Source of the DNA: Betaproteobacteria bacterium
GTDB lineage: Bacteria; Pseudomonadota; Gammaproteobacteria; Burkholderiales; SG8-39
Assembly: GCA_004297625.1 (NCBI GenBank)
Contig: SCTY01000068.1
Coordinates: 62,001-126,000 of the forward strand
Length of the DNA: 64,000 nucleotides
Direction: 5' to 3'
A program made the translations under genes and the position numbers. This document shows, one piece after another, positions 1 through 8,950 of the stretch. How positions within the stretch are numbered: the stretch's first letter is position 1; the number at the start of each line of letters is the position of its first letter. The notes beneath the pieces are model-generated. The model saw nothing but the letters and a program-made list of their open reading frames with translations. It was not told the DNA's origin and searched no databases.

Positions 1-428
1 GCGAGGGCGATGAGTTCTTGGAGTGAGTTTGCAGGGACCGATGGGTGCACGGACAGCAGGAGCTGATAGGTTACGAGCGCGGTGATGGGGGTAAAGTCCT
101 TGATCGGATCCCAGGGCACTTTCTGCAGGTGCGGGAGGATGGTGTGCCCGCTCGTCGTGCCCATGATGGTGTAGCCGTCTGGCGCGGACTTCGCGACGAA
201 CTCAGCGCCGATGATGCCTGAGGCGCCGGCGCGGTTGTCGACGATGATCTGCTGGCCCAGGCTCTCGCCCATCTTCTGAGCGACCGTGCGCACGGTTACG
301 TCGACTCCGCCGCCGGGAGGAAACGGAACGACGAAACGAATCGGCTTGCTCGGGTATGTCTGCGCGAGCGCTGCTGCCGGTAGGACAGCCAGCGCAAATA
401 CCAGGACCGCACGCGCAATAGGATTCAT
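1..428 (-). CDS. Bug/TctC-family periplasmic binding protein (3' end cut by window)
   Basis: The first 142 codons of a tripartite-tricarboxylate-type (Bug) solute receptor are visible; the C-terminus lies beyond base 1. A signal peptide (MNPIARAVLVFALAV, cleavage near ALA-QTYPSK) precedes the family hallmark VPFPPGGGVD and the later VDNRAGASG and SAPDGYT motifs. A strong AGGAGGAGGGG ribosome site sits just before the ATG. It is the last visible gene of the minus-strand operon that begins at the HyuA gene, 27 bases after the upstream FAH gene. No TctA/TctB membrane genes are seen, which is usual for orphan Bug proteins. The ligand, probably a carboxylate or amide, is unknown. Confidence 0.9.
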   Translation of the reverse strand, partial: MNPIARAVLVFALAVLPAAALAQTYPSKPIRFVVPFPPGGGVDVTVRTVAQKMGESLGQQIIVDNRAGASGIIGAEFVAKSAPDGYTIMGTTSGHTILPHLQKVPWDPIKDFTPITALVTYQLLLSVHPSVPANSLQELIAL

Positions 429-455
429 TTCCCCCTCCTCCTTCGCTATGGCGAG

Positions 456-1346
456 TCAAGCCGTCGTCAAGGAATTCGCCCTCGCTGTGCCGGAAGCCAC
501 CTGCTCGTCCACGATGGGATTGCGCAGTGTTCCGATGCCGCTGACCTCGATCTCGATGACGTCGCCGGCCTTCATCCACACCGGCGGATTGCGCCGCGCG
601 CCGACGCCGCCGGGTGTGCCGGTGGAGATGGCATCGCCGGGCTCGAGCCGGCAGAAAATGGAGACGTAGCTCACAAGGTAGGCGAGGTCCCATGCCATCA
701 GGCCGAACGATGAATGCTGCATCTCCTGGCCGTTCAGCCGCGTGGTGAGCACCATCTGCTTCGGGTCCGGGATCTCGTCGCGCGTGACTATCCAGGGCCC
801 GAAGGCGCTGCTCGCGTCGAAGTTCTTGCCCGCGGTGACGCTGTGCTTCTGGAAGTCGCGGATCGAACCGTCGTTGAGGATGCTGTAGCCCGCGATGTGC
901 TCCATCGCCGATGCGGCCGGGATCTGGCGGCCGGCCTTGCCGATGACGATCACGATCTCGCCTTCGTAGTCGTACTTGTCGGAGATCTGCGGCCGCACGA
1001 GCGGCTGCCCGTGACCCACCAGCGACTGTGGATGCTTGCTGAACATGTTGGGGTGCTGCGGCGCCTCCTTGCCGGTTTCGAGCTGGTGGTCCTTGTAGGC
1101 CCAGCCGAGCGCGAACAGGCGCATGTCGAGGCGCGGGTTCACCGGGAGGAAGGTCACCTCGGGCAGCTTGAAATCCGGCTTCGCCTCGGCGGCGTAGCGT
1201 GCCGCCTCGACGAGGAGGTTGCCGGCGAGCAGGCCGGCGAGGTCCACCGCCTTGCCCTTGAACTTCGCCGACAGGTCGACGAACCCGTCCTTCACCACCG
1301 CCCCGAAGTGCGTGCTGCCTGCTGCTTTGACTGTTGCAAGTTTCAT
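456..1346 (-). CDS. fumarylacetoacetate hydrolase (FAH) family protein
   Basis: A 296-residue protein of the FAH superfamily, which cleaves or hydrates C-C bonds or decarboxylates oxo-acids using a divalent metal. The metal site is visible in YDYEGEIVIVIGK (Glu-x-Glu) with a following Asp in SILNDGSIRDFQ, and the family glycine motif STGTPGGVG lies near residue 255. The ATG directly abuts the TAA stop of the upstream binding-protein gene (TAAATG), so translation is probably coupled. It is the second FAH paralogue in this operon, which suggests a ring-opened or beta-oxo intermediate in the pathway. The exact reaction cannot be assigned. Confidence 0.88.
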   Translation of the reverse strand: MKLATVKAAGSTHFGAVVKDGFVDLSAKFKGKAVDLAGLLAGNLLVEAARYAAEAKPDFKLPEVTFLPVNPRLDMRLFALGWAYKDHQLETGKEAPQHPNMFSKHPQSLVGHGQPLVRPQISDKYDYEGEIVIVIGKAGRQIPAASAMEHIAGYSILNDGSIRDFQKHSVTAGKNFDASSAFGPWIVTRDEIPDPKQMVLTTRLNGQEMQHSSFGLMAWDLAYLVSYVSIFCRLEPGDAISTGTPGGVGARRNPPVWMKAGDVIEIEVSGIGTLRNPIVDEQVASGTARANSLTTA

Positions 1347-2429
1347 TTATTTCGCCGGGAGCCGGAAGCTGCGCGCCATGCTCCGGATCTTCTCCTTGTC
1401 GAAGCGATTGATTTCTGGGATGAGCTCGTTAGTGTAGAACGCCGAGGGATCCTTGATCGCCTCCTCCAGCCCGAGGAACTCGACCTCGTCCTTCCATTCG
1501 GACGGCGAGATGCGGCCGATGTCGGTGACCGAGCTGTCGTAGCTCTTGAGGATCGGCGCGCGCTTCTTGACCGGCACGGATACGGCCTTCACCTTGTCCG
1601 CGAGCGAGCCGCCGCGCGGGCCGGCTTCCGGGTAGACCTGCAGGAAGGCGTAGGCCGCGGCCTCCGGGTTCTCCATCGTGTACAAGCTGCCCTTCGCCAC
1701 CGCGCGCGCGAAGCCGATCGCCTGCTTGCGCTTCTTCTCCAGCACCTCGCGGCTGGCGGAGATATAAAGCCCGCCGACCTTCGGCACGTCGTTCGGCAGC
1801 GGCAGGTAGCGCATGTTCATGCCCGCAGCCTCGATCTGCCCGAAGCCGGTGTCGAAATACAGCAGGCCTGCGACGTTGCCGCGCATGAGCGCCTGGCCGG
1901 CGGTGACGCCCTGGCCCACGGCGAGCCACTGCACGTCCTTCTCCGGGTTCATGTTGACCAGCCGCACCAGCGCCTTGCCTACCGGGTAATCGGTAACGCC
2001 GAAACTAGACACGCCGATCACCTGGCCCTTCAGATCCTGCAGGCGCTGGACCTTGCTGTCCGGCTTGACCGCCACCTGCCATTTGAAAGGGTAGGTGTAC
2101 TCGAAGAAATTGATGGCGGGGAGCTTCTCTCCCTTCGCCACCAGCGGCAGCTGGAACGAAGGCACGCCGACGCCGAACTCGATGCGCCCCTGCGCGAGGG
2201 TTGCCATGACAGCGGGGTTCGTGCCGAGGGTAAGAATCTCGACATCGAGCCCTTCGTCCTTGTACCAGCCGAAATGCTGCGGCACCACGTAGCTGATGAT
2301 GATCGGCGACACGCTGCTCTGCGCATAGCCGAAGCGGATTTTCTCGAGCGGCTGCGCCGCGGCTGGTGCGCCGAGCGCGAGCACGGCCCCGGTCGCAGTC
2401 AAGAGCCGTAGCAGTGAGCTTCTGTTCAT
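1347..2429 (-). CDS. ABC transporter substrate-binding protein, NMT1/SsuA type
   Basis: A 360-residue periplasmic binding protein. A Sec signal (MNRSSLLRLLTATGAVLALG, cleavage near AAA-QPLEK) is followed by KIRFGYAQSSVSPI and by HFGWYKDEGLDVEI, typical of the NMT1/SsuA fold used for sulfonates, pyrimidine precursors and other small anions. It lies directly downstream of its permease and ATPase genes. An AGGAGG-type site precedes the ATG. The ligand is unknown; the hydantoinase and FAH neighbours make a cyclic amide or its acid a reasonable guess, but that is inference. Confidence 0.88.
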   Translation of the reverse strand: MNRSSLLRLLTATGAVLALGAPAAAQPLEKIRFGYAQSSVSPIIISYVVPQHFGWYKDEGLDVEILTLGTNPAVMATLAQGRIEFGVGVPSFQLPLVAKGEKLPAINFFEYTYPFKWQVAVKPDSKVQRLQDLKGQVIGVSSFGVTDYPVGKALVRLVNMNPEKDVQWLAVGQGVTAGQALMRGNVAGLLYFDTGFGQIEAAGMNMRYLPLPNDVPKVGGLYISASREVLEKKRKQAIGFARAVAKGSLYTMENPEAAAYAFLQVYPEAGPRGGSLADKVKAVSVPVKKRAPILKSYDSSVTDIGRISPSEWKDEVEFLGLEEAIKDPSAFYTNELIPEINRFDKEKIRSMARSFRLPAK

Positions 2430-2451
2430 GGACTCCTCCTATTTAAAAAAC

Positions 2452-3261
2452 CTAGATACCGCGCGTCTGGTCTCCGTTCTCGGCCCAGAACACGAGGCGC
2501 CGCTGCAGCAGCCGCATCGTCGAGATCAGCACGTAGCCGGTAAAGCCGAGCAGCACCAGCGCGGCAAAGACGCCGGCGGTATCCGAGACTGTCTGCAGCT
2601 GCATCATGATGACGCCCATGCCCCTTTGCGCGCCGGTGAACTCGGAGACAATCGTGCCGAGCATCGCGTACACGATGCCGATGTGCAGCCCCGCAAAAAT
2701 CATCGGCAACGCACCGGGCAGCTTGATGTGACGGAACGTCTGCCAGCGGCTCGCCTTCAATGCCGCCATCATTTCGAGACGATCACGGGCGCTCGAGCGA
2801 AATCCCTGCAGCCCATTGATCAGCACCGGAAACAGCGTCAGGACCGCCGCCATGGCCACCTTGGACTCGCTGCCGTAGCCGAGCCAGATCACCAGGAGCG
2901 GCGCAATCGCCACCTTGGGAAGGCTCTGCAGTCCGACGACGTACGGCAGCGCCGCGTTCTCGACGACGCGGAACTCCGCCATGAAGGCCGCCAGAACCAG
3001 GCCGATCGAGGCGCCGATGGCAAATCCGCTAACGGTTGCTTTCAGCGTATCGAAAAGATGGAACCAGAAACTCGATCGCACCAGCGGGCTTTGTGAGATG
3101 CCATCGAGTAGCGCGGCGAGGACCGACTTGGGCGCCGGCAGCACGTAGCTCGGGATGTCCGAGAAGGACACGGCGCTTTGCCAGGCCGCCACGCCGACCG
3201 CCAGGCTCAGGGCGATCTGGAGCCACATGCCGAGCTTCCTGCGCAAAGCGCGATTAGTCAT
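2452..3261 (-). CDS. ABC transporter permease, SsuC/TauC type
   Basis: About 269 residues with six hydrophobic segments, the inner-membrane channel of the importer. The cytoplasmic coupling loop is visible as AALKASRWQTFRHIKLPGAL, the EAA-type loop that docks on the ATPase. The chosen ATG (MTNRALRR) lies inside the last codons of the ATPase gene (overlap ATGACTAA), the usual coupled arrangement. An in-frame ATG 21 bases upstream (base 3282) is an alternative start. Neighbours are the ATPase upstream and the binding protein downstream. Confidence 0.87.
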   Translation of the reverse strand: MTNRALRRKLGMWLQIALSLAVGVAAWQSAVSFSDIPSYVLPAPKSVLAALLDGISQSPLVRSSFWFHLFDTLKATVSGFAIGASIGLVLAAFMAEFRVVENAALPYVVGLQSLPKVAIAPLLVIWLGYGSESKVAMAAVLTLFPVLINGLQGFRSSARDRLEMMAALKASRWQTFRHIKLPGALPMIFAGLHIGIVYAMLGTIVSEFTGAQRGMGVIMMQLQTVSDTAGVFAALVLLGFTGYVLISTMRLLQRRLVFWAENGDQTRGI

Positions 3262-4060
3262 GGGCGCTCTCGTGGCTTCCAAGCTTGTGGCGCAGGTGTG
3301 TCGTCAAACGTCCGAAATCCGCCGAGCTCGTGAGGTCGATGTCCCGAGGACGCGCGAATGGAACTTTCACCTCGTCGACGATGGTGCCGGGTCGTGGCGA
3401 CATGACGATCACCCGGTCGGCCAGGAATGCCGCCTCGGAAACGCTGTGGGTGATGAAGAAGACGGTCTTCTTGTTGACGAGCCAGATGCGCTGCAACTCG
3501 ACGTTCATGCGCTCCCGGGTAAGCGCATCCAGCGCCCCGAAAGGCTCATCCATCAGGAGGATGCGCGGGTCGTGGATCAGTCCCCGCACGATGGCGGCGC
3601 GCTGCTGCATGCCGCCGGAGAGCTCCACCGGATATTTATTCTCGAAACCCTTCAGCCCCACCAGCTCGAGCAGCTCTCTTGCGCGCGCCGTGCCTTGCGG
3701 AAGAGAAAGCCCGAGCACGCGGATCGGCAGCACGACGTTCTGGAGCACGGTCAGCCAGGGAAGCAGCACCGGCGTCTGGAAGACAACCCCCGTCCCGGTC
3801 TGCGCTCCATTGAACGGCTTTCCCTTGAACAACACTTCACCGTGGTCGTGAAGCTCGATGCCTGCCAGGATCTTGAGCAGCGTGGTTTTCCCGCAGCCGG
3901 AAGGGCCGAGCACCGCGACGAACTCGCCGTCGACCAGGTCGATGGAGACGTCTTCCAGCGCATGAATGTCCTCGCCTGCCTGCGTGGCATAGCGCTTCGA
4001 CAGCGCGCTCACCCGAACCAGCGGCTCGGCCGCCATGCCGGGGGCGGGAGTGTCGCGCAT
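3254..4060 (-). CDS. ABC transporter ATP-binding protein, SsuB/TauB type
   Basis: 268 residues. Walker A is GPSGCGKTT at residues 52-60, the signature LSGGMQQR is near residue 147 and Walker B ILLMDEPFGALD near residue 168, so the nucleotide site is complete. The SsuB/TauB type is supported by FNGAQTGTGVVFQTPVLLPW and THSVSEAAFLADRV. The start chosen is the ATG two bases after the TGA of the upstream FAH gene; longer open frames upstream run into that gene and are not real. It energises the permease and binding protein downstream. Confidence 0.92.
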   Translation of the reverse strand: MRDTPAPGMAAEPLVRVSALSKRYATQAGEDIHALEDVSIDLVDGEFVAVLGPSGCGKTTLLKILAGIELHDHGEVLFKGKPFNGAQTGTGVVFQTPVLLPWLTVLQNVVLPIRVLGLSLPQGTARARELLELVGLKGFENKYPVELSGGMQQRAAIVRGLIHDPRILLMDEPFGALDALTRERMNVELQRIWLVNKKTVFFITHSVSEAAFLADRVIVMSPRPGTIVDEVKVPFARPRDIDLTSSADFGRLTTHLRHKLGSHESAHD

Positions 4061-4062
4061 GT

Positions 4063-5001
4063 TCACGCGATCCGGGTCTCCAGCACGCCGATCTGCTCGA
4101 CCGAGGCGTGCACCATATCGCCCGGCTTGAGATAGAAAGCGAAGGGATCCGGCTTGCGATGCATCGCGACGCCCTCGGGCGTTCCGGAAGCGATGAGGTC
4201 GCCGGGCGCGAGTCCCACGCGTGACCAGAAGGAGATGAGCTGCGGAAAGCTGAAGATCATGTCGGAGCAGGATTCGTGCTGCCGGGTTTCGCCGTTGACC
4301 TTGAGGTCGAGCGTCAGCGCGGAGGGGTCCGGAACTTCGTCGGCGGTAAGGATGTAGGGACCCACCGGTCCGAAGCCGGGAAAGTTCTTTCCGACCAGGA
4401 TCATCTGGTTCTGCATCTCTTTTCGCTGCCACTCGCGTGCGGAAAGATCGTTGAAGACGGTATAGCCGAAGACCGCGTCCAGGGCGTTCTTCTCCGAGAC
4501 GCGCTCGATCTTCTTGCCGATCACCGCCGCGACCTCGACCTCGTAGTCGAATTCCTTAACGCCTTCCGGGCAGGCGACGGTTGCGCCATGCGGCACGAGG
4601 GTATGCGGAAGCTGGATGAATCCGGTCGGAAACTCGAAATGCACGCTGTTCACGCCCTGTTTCGTCCAGAAACGCAGGCTTTCGTCGCGGTGGCGTCCGA
4701 AGTTGCGGCCGGCGCAAAGAAAGGTTCCGGGCTCCACCGGGATCATCCATTGAACCGCGTCAAGGCGAGTGAACCAGCCGGGATTGGGCTCGCGCTTCGC
4801 CCACTCGGCGATTTCGTAGCCAAAGTCGAGCGCACGCCTGCCTTCATCGATGAAAGCGATCATCGTGTTGGCAAACGGAAGCCGCCCGCCCTTGGCGCGC
4901 GCGGCTTTCTCTAAGTCGAGCACGTGGTCCTCGCCGTTCAGCTGCACCACCATGCCCAGGCGTTCGGCGCCGTCGTCTCCCTTGAACCGGCCGATTTTCA
5001 C
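4063..5001 (-). CDS. FAH family hydrolase, second paralogue (GTG start)
   Basis: 312 residues of the fumarylacetoacetate hydrolase superfamily. The metal ligands are in FDYEVEVAAVIGK and in GYTVFNDLSAREWQ, and the C-terminal ASGTPEGVA glycine loop is present. The start is a GTG overlapping the TGA of the HyuB gene (GTGA), with GGAGAGGAG just upstream, which fixes the frame. The protein clearly differs from the FAH at the end of the operon, so two successive C-C or ester-like cleavage steps, or two substrates, are likely. Which acid it acts on is unknown. Confidence 0.9.
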   Translation of the reverse strand: MKIGRFKGDDGAERLGMVVQLNGEDHVLDLEKAARAKGGRLPFANTMIAFIDEGRRALDFGYEIAEWAKREPNPGWFTRLDAVQWMIPVEPGTFLCAGRNFGRHRDESLRFWTKQGVNSVHFEFPTGFIQLPHTLVPHGATVACPEGVKEFDYEVEVAAVIGKKIERVSEKNALDAVFGYTVFNDLSAREWQRKEMQNQMILVGKNFPGFGPVGPYILTADEVPDPSALTLDLKVNGETRQHESCSDMIFSFPQLISFWSRVGLAPGDLIASGTPEGVAMHRKPDPFAFYLKPGDMVHASVEQIGVLETRIA

Positions 5002-6779
5002 TTTGCCGCTCCTCTCCTGGCGTTTGTCTTCGCAACATCGATATTGAATCCGGCGTCGAGCACGACGCCGTAATCCTCCAGCGCCGCGGCGTGCGTCACG
5101 AAACCCTTGCGCACGTCCGCGGCCACCAGCTCGGGATCGCGCTCCAATGGATCGCCGTAGCCGCCTCCGCCGCCGGTGTGGATGAACACCCGGTCGCCTG
5201 CGCCGAGCGGAATGTCGGTGGCCTTGAGATACTTCTTCGGCTCGTCTCCCTTGCGCTGGATCTCGACGTAGCCCGGCATCCCGTCGGCGCCGCCAAGGAG
5301 GCCCCACGGCGGACAGCCGTGGCGCTCGAAGGTCAGCGTGAGCTTGACCGCGTGCTGGATCGTGTAGGCCTTGTCGAGGCCCACGCCGCCGCGAAACTTT
5401 CCGGCGCCACAGGAATCCGCGCGGAAGCCGAAGTAATCAACCTGCAGCGGATAGAGCGCCTCCTGCACTTCCACGGGAACGTCGAGCGTGTCGCCATGCG
5501 CAAGCGTCTTGAACGGCCCCGAGCCGTCGCGGCCCTGCGAGCCGCCCCAGCCGCCGTGCGCCGTATCGAGATGGCTGAAGAGCCGCCCGGTATGCGGGCT
5601 GATACCCTGGAAGCGGTGTGACCCCATGGAGGCGTGATGCCCGCCCGCGACCCGGTCGGGCACCGCCGTTGCCATCGCCCGGATGATGGTGTCGACGACG
5701 GTGCTGATCGGCGTGCTGTAGCGAGCCATCGGCGCGGTGTCGCTTGCGCTAAGGAACTTGCCGTCCGGAAGGATCACCTCCAGCGGCGCGAAGCTGCCCT
5801 CATTGGTGAGCTCGCCGGGCGTGGTGAGGTACTTGAACGCGATCCGCGCTGCCGTGATGCCTCCGCCATATCGGCCCGAGTTGAAGGGCCCGCGCACCTG
5901 CTCCGAGATCTCGGAAAAGTCGACGACGAAACGCTCGCCCTCGACCCGGACCGTGACTGGACATTCGATCCGGCGGTCGAGATCGATTCCGTCGTCGTCC
6001 AGAAACGAAGCCGCCTTGTACTCGCCGTCGGGGATCGATCGCACCGCTTGCCGCGCGACCGCTTCCGACTGCGCCCACATCGTTGAAATGGCATCGAGCA
6101 CGACGCCGGCGCCAAACTTTGCGGCGATGTCCTCGAAAAGCGCGGCCCCTTTAAGGCAGCCCGCGAGCTGCGCCTCGACATCGCCGAGCACCATTTCAGG
6201 AAACCGGGTGTTGTACTGGATCATGCGGTAGATCTCAGGCACCGGTTCGCCTGCGTTGCGCAGCTTCACCGAGCGGAACTGGATGCCTTCCTGGAACAGT
6301 TCGGTCGTATCGTTGGACGCCGAAGAGCCAACGTATCGGCCGCCAACGTCGGTCCAGTGAGCAAGGATGGCCATGAACGCGATGATGCGCGACCGGTTCT
6401 TCGGATCGGTGACCGGCGCGTACATCACGACATTGTTCAGATGCTGGCCGAGCGTTCCGGCGTGGTTGGTGATGATCACATCGCCGGGCTTGATGCCGTT
6501 ACGGCCATATAGGGCGATGCCGTCCAGCACCGCGAGCCCCAGCACGTTGGCGAGGAAAATGGGAATGCCGCCCCGCGATTGGGTAATGAGGCGGCCCTCC
6601 GCATCCACCATTCCCACCGCGTAGTCCTTGTACTCGTAGATGAGCGGGCTGAAAGCCGTGCGCGTGAGGTCGGTCTCGACCTCATCCGGGATGGCCTGGA
6701 GCAGCTGCCGGATGATTTCGAGGGTGATCGGGTCAACCGGACGTGTATCGGGCCGATCAGCGGCTGCGGTAATTGGCAT
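4998..6779 (-). CDS. hydantoinase B/oxoprolinase family subunit (HyuB)
   Basis: 593 residues, the usual length for HyuB. The N-terminal VDPITLEIIRQLLQAIPDE, the central RYGGGITAARIAFKYL region and the C-terminal GGGGGYGDPLERDPE loop are diagnostic. HyuB pairs with HyuA to hydrolyse or carboxylate cyclic amides or ketones with ATP (5-oxoproline, N-methylhydantoin, acetone-type enzymes). It starts 8 bases after the HyuA stop and overlaps the next FAH gene. No gamma subunit is nearby, which favours a hydrolase over a carboxylase, but the substrate is not readable. Confidence 0.93.
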   Translation of the reverse strand: MPITAAADRPDTRPVDPITLEIIRQLLQAIPDEVETDLTRTAFSPLIYEYKDYAVGMVDAEGRLITQSRGGIPIFLANVLGLAVLDGIALYGRNGIKPGDVIITNHAGTLGQHLNNVVMYAPVTDPKNRSRIIAFMAILAHWTDVGGRYVGSSASNDTTELFQEGIQFRSVKLRNAGEPVPEIYRMIQYNTRFPEMVLGDVEAQLAGCLKGAALFEDIAAKFGAGVVLDAISTMWAQSEAVARQAVRSIPDGEYKAASFLDDDGIDLDRRIECPVTVRVEGERFVVDFSEISEQVRGPFNSGRYGGGITAARIAFKYLTTPGELTNEGSFAPLEVILPDGKFLSASDTAPMARYSTPISTVVDTIIRAMATAVPDRVAGGHHASMGSHRFQGISPHTGRLFSHLDTAHGGWGGSQGRDGSGPFKTLAHGDTLDVPVEVQEALYPLQVDYFGFRADSCGAGKFRGGVGLDKAYTIQHAVKLTLTFERHGCPPWGLLGGADGMPGYVEIQRKGDEPKKYLKATDIPLGAGDRVFIHTGGGGGYGDPLERDPELVAADVRKGFVTHAAALEDYGVVLDAGFNIDVAKTNARRGAAK

Positions 6780-6787
6780 CTCGTTTC

Positions 6788-8845
6788 TCAGTTCTTGATA
6801 TCGAGGCTGATGCGGATTTCGCCGAGCCGGCCGATTTCGAAACGGTCGCGCGGGCCTATGACGGTGGTCGAGCCGTACTCTTCGATGAGCGCAGGACCCT
6901 GCGCCGAGAACCCCGTCGGCAGCTCCTCGCGCTTGAACACGCTGGTCGCCACGGTCTCGCCCGCTTCGGCGAAGTACACCTGACGTGTCCGAACCGTCGG
7001 CGAACCGCTCGCCGACCGGTTCGGCGCGAGGTCCTCGAGCGCCGGCCTGTCCATCGTGCCATAACCCGAAACGCTCAAGCTGACGATCTCGACCGGGTTC
7101 TTCGAGTCGGCATGGCCGTAGCGCGCGCGGTAGATCCGCTCGAAGCTCCGGCGGATGTCCTGCGGCGAGGCCGCGGCGTCGAGCGGCGTGCGCACCGAAT
7201 GCACCTGGCCGCGGTAGCGGATTTCCGCGAAGTACTCGAAGCTGAGCGCCCCGTGCGGCACGTCGGCGCGCAGCGTGGCGGTCATCTTCTCGCGCATGCC
7301 TTCGAGCAGTTTCGCGGCCTCCTCGAGCGCCGCCTGGTCGAGCGCACGCACGAACGTGGTGGACTGGTCCACCTTCATGTTCGCAAGCAGCATCCCGAGC
7401 GCCGAGAAATTCCCCGGCTCGGGCGGAACGATCACCAGCGGGATGTACAGCTCGCGCGCGATCTGGAACGCATGGAGCGGGCCGCCGCCGCCGAACGCGA
7501 ACAGGCAGTAGTCGCGCGGATCGAGCCCTTTCTCCACGGTGATGCGCTTGATCGCGCCCGCCATGGCGACCGAAGCGATCGCGATCATGCCGTCGGCCAT
7601 GCGCTGCGCGCCGTCGGGGCCGGTATAGCCGAGCGGCAGCGCCAGGCCTTCCTGGATGGCGCGGCGGGCGCCGAGCAGGTCGAGGCTCATGCCGCCGCCG
7701 AGGAAACCCTCGGGATCCATTCTGCCGAGCACCAAGTTGGCATCCGTGACGGTGGGCTCGGTGCCGCCGCGGCCGTAGGATACCGGCCCCGGCGTCGAAC
7801 CCGCCGAGCGCGGGCCCACGTAAAGGCGCTTCTGCTCATCCAGCCAGGCGATTGATCCGCCGCCTGCGCCGACTTCCACGATGTCGATCACCGCACCGCG
7901 TATCGGGAAGCCGCGTGCGTAGCCTCCCACGTAGTAAACCGACTTGACGTCGAACCGGCCGGCTTGGACCAGCGCGCATTTCGCCGTCGTACCGCCCATG
8001 TCGAACGCGATAGCGTTATCGATGCCGAGCGCCTGCGCGTAGGCGGCTGCGCCGATGCTGCCGCCGACCGGTCCGGATTCGACCAGCGCGATCGGCGCCG
8101 CCAGCGCCTGCTTCACGCCCAGCACGCCGCCGTTGGAGCCCATCATGAAAAACTTGCCCCGGAATCCGCCGTCGGCCAGGCGCTGATCGAGGTGGTGGAC
8201 ATAGCCGGACATCTGGGGGCCGACGTAGGCGTTCGCGGCCACCGTCGCGGTGCGCTCGAACTCGTACCACTCGCGAGACAGCTCGGTGCTGCGGGTGACG
8301 AAGACGCCGGGCAGCAGATCCTTGAGCCACGCAGCGACCATTTCTTCGTGGCGCGGCGACAGATACGAATTCAGGAAAGAGACCGCGACGGCCTCGACGC
8401 CGAGGCGGCTGAGCTCTGCCGCAAGCGACGCCACTTCCGAAAACTGCGGCTCCGCGAGCGCTTCACCGCGGCCCGACGTACGCTCCACGAGCTCGAAGCG
8501 CATATCGCGGCCGATGAGCGCCGGGTGCCTGCGGTAATAGAGGTCGAACGGATCCGGCCTGTTTCCGCGCGCCATTTCGAGGATGTCGCGAAAGCCCTTC
8601 GTGGCGATCAATGCGGCCCTTGCGCCGTCGCGCTGGATAAGCGAGTTGACGACGAGCGTCGTGCCATGCTTGAAGACGTCGCCCTTGCCCAGCTCCAGGC
8701 CAGCCTTCTGCGCGCAGTCGAACACGCCGTTCGCAAGGTTGTCGTATGTCGTGAGGCTTTTCGTATACGCCACTTGCCCCGTGGCCGCGTCATAGGCGGT
8801 CAGGTCCGTGAAGGTCCCGCCCGTGTCGATCGCGATAATCAGCAT
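6788..8845 (-). CDS. hydantoinase/oxoprolinase family subunit (HyuA)
   Basis: 685 residues. The actin-like ATP-binding motif DTGGTFTD is at residues 7-14, KHGTTLVVNSLIQR follows, and FAFGGGGPLHA lies near residue 450. HyuA activates the amide or ketone by phosphorylation and works with HyuB, encoded next. The ATG at 8845 follows a GGAGGGAC ribosome site; an open frame extends upstream but reads through the promoter region and lacks family similarity. This is the first gene of the long minus-strand operon and faces a LysR regulator across about 105 bases. Confidence 0.93.
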   Translation of the reverse strand: MLIIAIDTGGTFTDLTAYDAATGQVAYTKSLTTYDNLANGVFDCAQKAGLELGKGDVFKHGTTLVVNSLIQRDGARAALIATKGFRDILEMARGNRPDPFDLYYRRHPALIGRDMRFELVERTSGRGEALAEPQFSEVASLAAELSRLGVEAVAVSFLNSYLSPRHEEMVAAWLKDLLPGVFVTRSTELSREWYEFERTATVAANAYVGPQMSGYVHHLDQRLADGGFRGKFFMMGSNGGVLGVKQALAAPIALVESGPVGGSIGAAAYAQALGIDNAIAFDMGGTTAKCALVQAGRFDVKSVYYVGGYARGFPIRGAVIDIVEVGAGGGSIAWLDEQKRLYVGPRSAGSTPGPVSYGRGGTEPTVTDANLVLGRMDPEGFLGGGMSLDLLGARRAIQEGLALPLGYTGPDGAQRMADGMIAIASVAMAGAIKRITVEKGLDPRDYCLFAFGGGGPLHAFQIARELYIPLVIVPPEPGNFSALGMLLANMKVDQSTTFVRALDQAALEEAAKLLEGMREKMTATLRADVPHGALSFEYFAEIRYRGQVHSVRTPLDAAASPQDIRRSFERIYRARYGHADSKNPVEIVSLSVSGYGTMDRPALEDLAPNRSASGSPTVRTRQVYFAEAGETVATSVFKREELPTGFSAQGPALIEEYGSTTVIGPRDRFEIGRLGEIRISLDIKN

Positions 8846-8901
8846 GTCCCTCCGTCTCCCTGTTGGAGTGGGCACGGTAGCAACGGCGACCCCCAAGAAC
8901 A

Positions 8902-8930
8902 AGGCATAATCGGTAATCCTTGAAATGCCT
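8902..8930. promoter_or_regulatory. inverted repeat in the HyuA/LysR divergent intergenic region
   Basis: AGGCAT at 8902-8907 is mirrored by ATGCCT at 8925-8930 with 17 bases between, in the short gap separating the divergent HyuA operon and LysR gene. LysR regulators commonly bind such dyads and control the divergent operon together with their own gene. The assignment to this regulator is inference. No clear -35/-10 pair was recognised. Confidence 0.35.
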
Positions 8931-8950
8931 ATTTGTATGAGGAGGGGGAA

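Noticed and set aside
714..2411. Plus-strand open frame of about 565 codons across the FAH and binding-protein genes
   Set aside because: A shadow of the minus-strand genes; the translation has no domain and extreme Arg/Leu/His content.
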